Assembly (NCBI GenBank): GCA_905235675.1
Contig: CAJONC010000023.1
Coordinates: forward strand, 1 to 32,153
Direction of reading: 5' to 3'
Origin: an uncultured Bacteroidales bacterium
GTDB taxonomy: Bacteria; Bacteroidota; Bacteroidia; Bacteroidales; UBA932
Length of the DNA: 32,153 bases
The position numbers and the translations under genes are program-made. Each line of letters opens with the position of its first letter. The first letter of the stretch is position 1. The notes beneath the pieces are model-generated. The model searched no databases. It saw only the letters and a program-made list of their open reading frames with translations, and was not told the DNA's origin. This document shows positions 1 to 6,516 of this stretch, piece by piece.

Positions 1-187
<187 letters not shown>

Positions 188-278
188 TGGAGCGAGGTCC
201 TTGACGCGAGCTCGAGGTCTGTGTGCAAGTGCACTGTTTGAGGTGCTTGCGCGCGTATTTGTTCTTCCTTTATTATAT

Positions 279-352
279 AGTCTCTTAGCTCAGTTGGTTA
301 GAGCGCCACACTGATAATGTGGAGGTCCGCGGTTCAACTCCGCGAGGGACTA
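279..352 (+). tRNA. tRNA-Ile (anticodon GAT)
   Basis: A full cloverleaf can be drawn. The acceptor stem AGTCTCT (279-285) pairs with AGGGACT (345-351, one G-T pair), the discriminator is A352, the anticodon stem CCACA/TGTGG encloses CTGATAA with GAT at 313-315, and the T stem is CGCGG/CCGCG. CCA is not fully encoded. It sits about 90 bases after the 16S end, the normal place for tRNA-Ile in a bacterial rRNA spacer. Confidence 0.97.
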
Positions 353-366
353 CATTTTTTATCTTC

Positions 367-439
367 GGGGGTATAGCTCAGTTGGTAGAGCACCTGCTTT
401 GCAAGCAGGGGGTCAAGAGTTCGAATCTCTTTATCTCCA
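367..439 (+). tRNA. tRNA-Ala (anticodon TGC)
   Basis: The acceptor stem GGGGGTA (367-373) pairs with TATCTCC (432-438), the discriminator is A439, the anticodon stem CCTGC/GCAGG encloses TTTGCAA with TGC at 400-402, and the T arm is AAGAG/CTCTT. It lies 14 bases after tRNA-Ile, as in normal 16S-Ile-Ala-23S spacers. Here a terminator follows directly instead of a 23S gene. Confidence 0.97.
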
Positions 440-446
440 CATCAAG

Positions 447-469
447 CGCAGCCGAAAGGCTGCGTTTTT
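447..469 (+). terminator. Rho-independent terminator after tRNA-Ala
   Basis: A perfect 7-bp stem CGCAGCC/GGCTGCG with a GAAA tetraloop is followed by TTTTT (465-469). It starts 7 bases after the tRNA-Ala end, so the transcript as seen here would stop before any 23S gene. Confidence 0.8.
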
Positions 470-472
470 GCG

Positions 473-514
473 TTTCAGAGAGCGCGAAAGCTCGCTTTCA
501 AGCGCTCTCTGAAA
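473..514. repeat. Long hairpin after the tRNA-Ala terminator
   Basis: A 13-bp arm TTTCAGAGAGCGC (473-485) pairs perfectly with GCGCTCTCTGAAA (502-514). Inside it, GAAAGC pairs with GCTTTC around a TC loop, with only AA (500-501) bulged. About 19 of 21 possible positions per side pair. It could act as a back-up terminator, an RNase III processing stem or the remnant of an rRNA processing stem; the sequence does not decide which. Confidence 0.75.
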
Positions 515-526
515 TGTAAAAACATG

Positions 527-657
527 CACGTAGTGCGCTTGATTAGGTTTTGTAAGCCCGCGGCAGCGCCTGGAGATGTGGCAGCTGCAAGCTGGCAAAT
601 CTCGTCCATGCGCCGTGCGTGCTGATGCACGCTATTAGTCACGTAGTGCGCTTGATT
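527..657. repeat. Direct repeat pair, 18 bp core, in the non-coding stretch
   Basis: The 18-base word CACGTAGTGCGCTTGATT occurs at 527-544 and again at 640-657. The similarity continues for about ten more bases (AGGTTTTGTAA versus TCGTTTTGTGA). The 95 bases between hold no open frame of note but include a small hairpin, GCGTGC-TGAT-GCACGC, at 617-632. No integrase or transposase is next to it, so an attachment-site reading is not supported. Confidence 0.6.
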
Positions 658-694
658 TCGTTTTGTGACTCCCTTCCCGACTAAGAGGACCCTT

Positions 695-985
695 AAGCGC
701 CTGTAGCAGTCCCTTACGATTCAAGGGGGACCTACGGCGAAAACCCCAGAAAAGTGTCGTAGGTCCTTGCGTTTCAAAGGGGACCTACAGCGGAAAACCC
801 ATAAAAGTGCCGTAGGTCCTGGCGTTTTGAGGGGGACCTACAGCGGAAACCCCCGAAAAGCGTCGTAGGTCCTTGCGTTTCAAAGGGAACCTACAGCGGA
901 AACCCCGGAAAAGTGCAATAGGTCCCTGCGTTTCAAAGGGGACCTACAGCAGAAAACCCAGAAAAGCGTCGTAGGTCCCTGCGGC
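695..985. repeat. 53-bp tandem repeat array, five copies plus a decayed partial copy
   Basis: Units begin at 729, 782, 835, 888 and 941, exactly 53 bp apart. Each holds arms GGACCTAC and GTAGGTCC around about 23 bases, so each can fold into a hairpin; the GTAGGTCC of one unit can also pair with the GGACCTAC of the next. Copy 4 has a change in both arms that do not compensate for each other. Copy 5 loses the consensus after its second arm (about 984), and a diverged half copy precedes the array (695-728). There are no unique spacers, so it is not a CRISPR array. The stretch 515-1021 has no convincing gene. Confidence 0.9.
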
Positions 986-1021
986 TTCCGAGCTTTCAAC
1001 ATTTACGATCCACCGATACGA

Positions 1022-3712
1022 TTAGTCCAGAATCAGCCTCACACGGAACCCAAGGGCCGTAGGTTCCTCGACCACCTCGTGGCAAAGGCCTTTCAGCTCG
1101 TTTCGCTCCCGGTCGGAAAGCGGCGTCGCCTCCATGTGCTCCACCATGAAATCCAGGGTGGTTACCTCGGAGAGTTCGCTGTGGGTAATCCTTACGGTGA
1201 TCGGACGATAGGACGCCATCACCTCGTCAAGCATCTTGTCGCAAAGCCGACGGGCGGCCTCCTCCTTGCCGGAAATGTTGTATTTATGACAGAATGCACC
1301 GATGGTCGAGTACATGCCAAGGAAGTCGAAGTCCGGACCGTCAATCTCGAAAACCTCCATGCGGATACGCTGGATAAAGGATTTCGTGGCGCTGTGCACC
1401 GGTGTCCCGAAAATCTGGTCGGGGGAGCCGTCTTCATGGATATACCCGTCGTACATGAAGAAGATGCGGGTGCTGACGTCGCGGGCGAACTTCATCTCAT
1501 GGGTGACGATGAGCATTGTGAGTCCCTCTTTCGCCAACTGTCGGATGACGCTCAGCACTTCTCCCACCATGGTAGGATCGAGTGCCGATGTGGGCTCGTC
1601 GAAAAGGATTACTTCCGGCTTCATTGCCAGGGCCCTGGCAATGGCTACGCGCTGTTTCTGTCCGCCGGAGAGACTGGAGGGATAGACGTCGGCCTTTTCC
1701 GCCAGTCCTACTTTACGAAGGAGCGACATGGCCTCCTCGCGGGCCTGTTCCGGTGAAATATGCAGCAGTTCACAGGGTGCCAGGGTGATGTTCTCCAGCA
1801 CCGTCATGTGCGGGAAGAGGTTGAAGGACTGGAACACCATGCCCATCTTCCGGCGCATCTTGTTCACCGGATATCCCTTTGAAAGGATGTTCTCTCCGTC
1901 CACGCAGATGCTGCCTCCGGTAGGGCCGTCCAGCAGGTTCAGGCAGCGCAGAAGCGTACTCTTGCCCGTTCCCGAAGGGCCGATGACGGAAATGACTTCG
2001 CCAGGATATATATCGGCACTGATATCTTTCAGGACCTCAAGGTCTCCGTAGCTCTTCTGCATGTGGGAAATGCGGATGAGAGGTTCGTCGGGGTTGCGGG
2101 AAGACGCTTCTGAAAGTTCCGCTTTCCCTGCATTCCGCCGATGGACAAACCAGACTCCGCCGCCCGCCGCGAGAAGGAGAAGCGCGGCCCACAGCCACCA
2201 TTTACCCCCTTTATTGGGCGTGCTTTGTGACTCGGACGGATCTGTGATAATTCCCCGTTCCCCTTTTCTGGTGAGCAGCATTATTTCCGACTCTATATAA
2301 CTATCTGAGAAGAGTACCTGCTTCTTGCGTTCTTCGGTAGCGCTTATAGATCCCATGGCAAGATCGGCCTTGCCGGTCTGTACGGCCGGAATCATCGGGG
2401 CAAAGTCCACTATGAGATACTCCAGCCTTCTGTTCCGCCTGTTGGCCCATTCGGTGAGCAGGTCCGGTTCCAGGCCTGACGGCTTACCGTCAGTGATGAA
2501 GCTGAACGGAGGGAGGGACGGATAGATAGCCACGCGGAGAACGTCTCCGGTGCCGCGTTGCTGGGGAATAGTTAAGGCTGACGGATCTTCAGCACAAGTC
2601 CATCGGCCCATTATTTCATCAAAGGTACCGTCACTGCGGATTTCGGAGAGGAAGTCGTTGAAATCCTGCTGCAGCCCGGTGTCGTCCATGGGGAAGATAG
2701 CGCCAATCGGGATAAAAGGAAGACCGGCGCTTATGGAATCCACCTGGTCGGCCAATGTCTTGTTGAAGATAAGTTCCAGGTTTTCGCCGGCTGCAATGTC
2801 CACCTTCCCTTTCTGCAAGGCTGCAAGCATATCGGCTGTGTTGGCCATGCGGTGTATATTGGCGAACGGTGCATAGTTGGTGACGGCGAGGTCCTGAATG
2901 CTGCCGATGACAACCCCTACGTTCTTGCCGGCCAGAGCCTGGAATACTGCCGGGGCATCGGCTTCGGGAGTCTTGTCATCGGAGGAGAACAGCGCGGGGA
3001 TATAGCAGACGGTTCCACCTATCAGGAGCATGGCGGCAGCGGCGGCGGCCTTTTTGTACTTTTTGTCGGACAGCGCCGTCATGAGCCGGCCGATGAGCCA
3101 GGCCATGAAGAAATAGATGATGGCGGTAATGATGAGCGGAAAGAATGCGTCGAAGGTCCGGGATCGGATGAGGTCGGAGGCGCGCGTCATATCCATAACG
3201 GCGACGTAGCCCACGATGCTGGTGCCCTTGAGCAGACTTACCACCTCGCCCTGATAGACGGGCATCACGGAACGGACCACCTGCGGCAGGACAACCCTCC
3301 GGAAAGTTTGCCGGCCGGTATAGCCCAGGGCCAGTCCGGCCTCTGTCTGTCCGCGGTCTATGCCCTGAATGGCAGTGCGCAGCATTTCGCTGATGTAGGC
3401 CGCCGAATTCATGCCGAAGGTAATGATGGCTACCACGATGCCGGTAGCGCCTACCGGTGCCAACACTACATAGTACATTAGCATGAGCAGCACCAGCACG
3501 GGAGTGCCGCGCATGATGTCGATATATACCTTGGCCGTTTCCTGCACCCACTTCCGCCGGCTCATGCGCATCCAGCAGACCAGTCCGCCGAGCAGAGTAC
3601 CAAGCAGGACGGCGCCCAGAGTGATAAGCAGCGTTACCTGCAGACCGTCCAGAATCATCCTGTAACGGTCTTCGGCAATGAGGTTGTTGTAGAAGCTGTC
3701 TACGATTCGCAT
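1022..3712 (-). CDS. Single-chain amino-acid-type ABC transporter (permease, substrate-binding, ATPase)
   Basis: An 896-residue protein that looks like a whole polar amino acid importer in one chain. Residues 1-215 are a HisM/GlnP-type permease with the EAA-type loop at 124-144. A further membrane helix (about 222-241) leads to a periplasmic part with two substrate-binding halves: 260-372 resembles the second lobe plus C-terminal end of an SBP_bac_3 domain, and 390-483 the first lobe, the reverse of the normal order. A helix at 504-523 returns to the cytoplasm for a GlnQ/HisP-type ATPase (Walker A 578-585, Q628, LSGGQ 681-685, Walker B with E706, H738). A tail of about 110 residues (785-896) is not recognised. 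Fusions of these parts are known; the function is from family, and the substrate is not determinable. It lies 26 bases after the small membrane gene and is probably cotranscribed with it. Confidence 0.9.
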   Translation of the reverse strand: MRIVDSFYNNLIAEDRYRMILDGLQVTLLITLGAVLLGTLLGGLVCWMRMSRRKWVQETAKVYIDIMRGTPVLVLLMLMYYVVLAPVGATGIVVAIITFGMNSAAYISEMLRTAIQGIDRGQTEAGLALGYTGRQTFRRVVLPQVVRSVMPVYQGEVVSLLKGTSIVGYVAVMDMTRASDLIRSRTFDAFFPLIITAIIYFFMAWLIGRLMTALSDKKYKKAAAAAAMLLIGGTVCYIPALFSSDDKTPEADAPAVFQALAGKNVGVVIGSIQDLAVTNYAPFANIHRMANTADMLAALQKGKVDIAAGENLELIFNKTLADQVDSISAGLPFIPIGAIFPMDDTGLQQDFNDFLSEIRSDGTFDEIMGRWTCAEDPSALTIPQQRGTGDVLRVAIYPSLPPFSFITDGKPSGLEPDLLTEWANRRNRRLEYLIVDFAPMIPAVQTGKADLAMGSISATEERKKQVLFSDSYIESEIMLLTRKGERGIITDPSESQSTPNKGGKWWLWAALLLLAAGGGVWFVHRRNAGKAELSEASSRNPDEPLIRISHMQKSYGDLEVLKDISADIYPGEVISVIGPSGTGKSTLLRCLNLLDGPTGGSICVDGENILSKGYPVNKMRRKMGMVFQSFNLFPHMTVLENITLAPCELLHISPEQAREEAMSLLRKVGLAEKADVYPSSLSGGQKQRVAIARALAMKPEVILFDEPTSALDPTMVGEVLSVIRQLAKEGLTMLIVTHEMKFARDVSTRIFFMYDGYIHEDGSPDQIFGTPVHSATKSFIQRIRMEVFEIDGPDFDFLGMYSTIGAFCHKYNISGKEEAARRLCDKMLDEVMASYRPITVRITHSELSEVTTLDFMVEHMEATPLSDRERNELKGLCHEVVEEPTALGFRVRLILD

Positions 3713-3738
3713 GATTTAATTCCAGTCGGCAGTATGCG

Positions 3739-3924
3739 TTATTTGAACCACTTGGTAAGGCGGTCCTTGGCGTAGAGATAATACACGGCAAGGCCGATCC
3801 AGCTGGTAGCAAGTACAAGGACTGCAGTGATGATTTTCCCGACCAGGGAGATGGGTTTCTTGAGAATGTCGATAACGGCGATAATAGAAAGAACTACACC
3901 GATAAGATAAATAATACCACTCAT
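3739..3924 (-). CDS. Small two-helix membrane protein, PLDc_N-like
   Basis: A 61-residue protein starting MSGIIYLIGV with two hydrophobic helices (about 3-18 and 28-51) and a basic end, RLTKWFK. The layout of helix, short basic loop, helix with WIGLAVYYL, then a basic end resembles the PLDc_N family of short membrane proteins, whose role is poorly known. The reading frame extends 30 codons further upstream, but the start at 3924 is preferred: it lies 23 bases after a TATCTTTG -7 box, and the upstream part is not hydrophobic or conserved-looking. It is followed by the ABC transporter gene 26 bases on. Confidence 0.7.
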   Translation of the reverse strand: MSGIIYLIGVVLSIIAVIDILKKPISLVGKIITAVLVLATSWIGLAVYYLYAKDRLTKWFK

Positions 3925-3947
3925 TTTGATTATAGATTTATGTTTCA

Positions 3948-3955
3948 CAAAGATA
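3948..3955 (-). promoter_or_regulatory. Bacteroidota -7 box for the small membrane protein/ABC transporter unit
   Basis: On the minus strand this reads TATCTTTG, a perfect TAnnTTTG. It is 23 bases before the ATG at 3924. An inverted repeat, ATTCCTGA (3962-3969) and TCAGGAAT (3993-4000), sits just upstream and could be an operator. Confidence 0.65.
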
Positions 3956-4032
3956 GGTATAATTCCTGAAATATCGTGCATTGTTGTTCCCGTCAGGAAT
4001 GGATATGGACACAATAACCTGTTGTATAACTC

Positions 4033-4060
4033 TTGATAATCAGTAAATTTATTATATTTG
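4033..4060 (+). promoter_or_regulatory. Promoter of the 3-hydroxyacyl-CoA dehydrogenase gene
   Basis: TATATTTG (4053-4060) matches the TAnnTTTG -7 box, with TTGA at 4033-4036, 17 bases upstream of it, as a possible -33 element. The ATG is 25 bases further on. Confidence 0.6.
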
Positions 4061-4085
4061 TATAGTAAATTATCAAATACATTCT

Positions 4086-5031
4086 ATGAAAAAAGTAGTT
4101 ATCGCCGGAGGCGGAGTGCTTGGCAGCCAAATAGCATTCCAGGCAGCGTATTGCGGATTTGTGGCTTCGCAGCCAGGGAAGCATAGGGCGCACACAGCCG
4201 AAGATAGATTCTCTTCGCAAGTCTTACACCGATGCAATCAATCTTATGGCATCCCCCGAAGGGGCCTCAAACTGGTGCCGCGGCATTGCCGATGCCGACA
4301 GCTTCAACCCTGAGGAATGCCTGGAACGTGTGGAAAAGGCTTACTCAGGACTCAAGCTGGAATTGGATATGGCCAAAGCTGTCGCCGACGCGGATGTCGT
4401 GATTGAATCCGTGGCCGAGAATACGGAAGACAAAATAGCCTTTTACAAGGCTCTCGCTCCTCTGCTTCCGGAAAAGACCCTGCTCTGCACCAACTCCTCC
4501 ACTCTTCTTCCGTCCATGTTCGCCAAGTACACCGGACGCCCTGACAAATATCTTTCCCTGCATTTCGCCAATTCCATCTGGAAGAACAATACCGCGGAGG
4601 TGATGGCCCAGGATCAGACATCCAAAGAGGTTTTCGACGCAATCGTGGCATTTGCAAACGATATCAGGATGATTGCCCTGCCCGTCAACAAGGAGAAGAA
4701 CGGATATCTGCTCAATTCCATGCTCGTTCCCTTCCTCCTTTCCGGACTCGACCTCTACGTGAACGGGGTAAGCGATCCCGCCAGCATAGACAAGGCCTGG
4801 AAATATGGTACCGGCGCACCTCGCGGACCTTTCGAGATTTTTGATGTCGTGGGAGTCAAGACTGCCTTCAACATCGTTCAGCAGTACCAGAAAGTTCCCG
4901 GCCTGTTCAGCCCCATGCTCCGCAAGATGATGATGCCCTACAATTTCAAGGGAATGTTCGAAGTCCTGCAGAAAATGATAGACGAGGGCAAGCTCGGCAG
5001 GAGCTCCGGAGAAGGGTTCTATAAATACTAG
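4086..5031 (+). pseudogene. 3-hydroxyacyl-CoA dehydrogenase, frameshifted near the N-terminus
   Basis: The family oxidises 3-hydroxyacyl-CoA with NAD in fatty acid or butanoate metabolism. Translation from 4086 gives MKKVVIAGGGVLGSQIAF...CGF, a Rossmann start with the GxGxxG-type loop. At about 4161 the homologous reading jumps frame to WLRSQGSIGR..., which then runs to the stop at 5031. The second frame holds VIESVAENTEDK, TNSSTLLPS, the catalytic-region LHFANSIWKNN and a C-terminal domain ending GEGFYKY. Family members have a few residues between the GF and WLR motifs (typically a D/E-V-T-I stretch); about 11 bases seem to be missing here. A clear promoter lies upstream. It may be a real recent pseudogene or a sequence error. 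Restart at the in-frame TTG (4159) would lack the NAD-binding strand. The stop overlaps that of the convergent kinase gene. Confidence 0.8.
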
Positions 5032-5954
5032 GATTCCGGATCGAAATCAGTATCGACGTAGTTGAAGAGGCTGGCGCAGACGTTGGCGGAGAATTTGAGG
5101 GCGGTAGGGATGAGGCTGCGCCAGACGGCTTCGGAGATGGCGTCGAGTTCTTTGCGCATCAGGCCGTCGCGTACCAGGGCGTAAAGGATGCCGGCGTTGA
5201 AATTGTCTCCCGCGCCTATGGTGGTCTCCACGTGTTCAAGTTCCGGCACGGGGAAACCCGTATGCACCCCCGGCGAAAAGACTTCGGTATCCCTGCCGCC
5301 TTTGGTGCAGATGAAGTTGGGGCATAGCGCGGAGATGTGTTCCCTGTAGGCCGTTTCCGCATCCGGACTCCCGTACAGCGCCTCGATATCCTCGTCGGAA
5401 CCGCGCACTATGGTGCTGAGGGCCATGTTTTCTTCTATGGCTTCCGCCGAGACTGGATGATTTTTCCGGAAATTGATATCGTAATATACTATGGCTCCGG
5501 CATCGCGCCCGCGGCTGACATACGCCTTCGTCTGCGGCCCTGTGGCCTCGCTCACTGCGAACAGCGACCCGAATAGCACAATATCATCGGCGTTCAGCAC
5601 AGTGTCGGGAGTGCGGAACGGGGTGCCGGCCTTGTCGCGGAAGAACTCATACCGGGCATTGTTGTTCTCGTCCAGCATTGCCATGGACACATTGCTCTGC
5701 CCGCAGGAACGCTGCACTCCGGCAGTGTCCAGCCCGTTTTTCTCCATGAAATCCAGCACTATGTCCGCCACATAATCGCTCCCCGTCTGGGATTCCATCA
5801 CCAAAGCCACCTCCGGAAACTTCTTCCCGACCGTGCGTCCGAGCGACACCATGGAATTGAACACCGACCCGCCGGGCACAGCTGCAATGGGCTGCCCGTT
5901 CTTGAATACGATGTCGAGCACCGTTTCACCTATTCCTGCGATTTTCCTTGGCAT
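5028..5954 (-). CDS. PfkB-family sugar kinase
   Basis: A 308-residue ribokinase-fold kinase, expected to phosphorylate a sugar or related alcohol with ATP in the cytoplasm. Visible are the N-terminal strand with GETVLDIV (9-16), the substrate-binding GGSVFN (28-33), YDINFR near 158-163, and the anion-hole/catalytic GAGDNFNAG (247-255) with D250 as the likely base. The length is normal for fructokinase/adenosine-kinase relatives; the exact sugar cannot be told. The start overlaps the end of aroK by 25 bases, so it is translated with that gene at the end of the exbB-to-kinase run. Its stop shares a CTAG with the stop of the facing dehydrogenase gene (5028-5031). Confidence 0.9.
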   Translation of the reverse strand: MPRKIAGIGETVLDIVFKNGQPIAAVPGGSVFNSMVSLGRTVGKKFPEVALVMESQTGSDYVADIVLDFMEKNGLDTAGVQRSCGQSNVSMAMLDENNNARYEFFRDKAGTPFRTPDTVLNADDIVLFGSLFAVSEATGPQTKAYVSRGRDAGAIVYYDINFRKNHPVSAEAIEENMALSTIVRGSDEDIEALYGSPDAETAYREHISALCPNFICTKGGRDTEVFSPGVHTGFPVPELEHVETTIGAGDNFNAGILYALVRDGLMRKELDAISEAVWRSLIPTALKFSANVCASLFNYVDTDFDPES

Positions 5955-6511
5955 GGTATGCTGAAATAATCCATGATTTCGCGGGCGATATCGTCATAAC
6001 TGCGCCCGTCTATATCTATTATATGGTCGGCAGCCGCTTCGTATATGGGCCCGCGTACGGCCATCATGGCGGCAATTCGCTCGCGCAGGGCCTGTTTGCG
6101 GGCTTCCGCATCGGCTGCTCCGGACATCGCACCCGCAAGCATGGGACGGGAATCGGTTTCGCCGCCTTCGCTGAGATTCTCGACGAGAGTGTCTATGGAC
6201 GCGCGAAGATAGATGCAGCGGCAGTGCCCGCGGACAAGGGCGCGGCTGTACTCGTCGGTAAGAGTCCCTCCGCCGAGGGAAAGCAGAAGGTGCCGCCCTG
6301 TGCCGGCCTCCTCCAGAAGAACCGCGAGAGTTTCGCGCTCAATCTTCCTGAACCCCGCCTCGCCTCCAGCCGCAAAAATCTCCGGAATACTCCTCCCCTC
6401 GCGCTCCACGATAGCATCGTCCAGGTCGATGAAGTCAGCTGCGAGCTTTGCCACCTCGCGCCCGATGCTGCTCTTCCCGCAGCCCATGAAACCTGTAAGG
6501 GTATAAATCAT
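5930..6511 (-). CDS. aroK: Shikimate kinase
   Basis: Phosphorylates shikimate at the 3-hydroxyl in the chorismate pathway. The 193-residue protein has Walker A GFMGCGKSS (7-15), the shikimate-binding acidic pair in DLDD (29-32), R55 in FRKIE, the GGG turn at 80-82, and RPML (122-125) for the lid arginine. The length is slightly above the usual 170-175 because of an inserted Ala-rich loop after RPML and a short tail. The ATG at 6511 is 5 bases after the parC stop, consistent with one operon. Confidence 0.95.
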   Translation of the reverse strand: MIYTLTGFMGCGKSSIGREVAKLAADFIDLDDAIVEREGRSIPEIFAAGGEAGFRKIERETLAVLLEEAGTGRHLLLSLGGGTLTDEYSRALVRGHCRCIYLRASIDTLVENLSEGGETDSRPMLAGAMSGAADAEARKQALRERIAAMMAVRGPIYEAAADHIIDIDGRSYDDIAREIMDYFSIPCQGKSQE

Positions 6512-6516
6512 CCGAA

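Noticed and set aside
527..657. Attachment sites of an integrated element at the tRNA-Ala gene
   Set aside because: The repeats do not match the tRNA 3' end, the space between is about 95 bases, and no integrase is present.
695..985. CRISPR array
   Set aside because: The units are joined without unique spacers and the whole 53-bp unit repeats; no cas genes are near.
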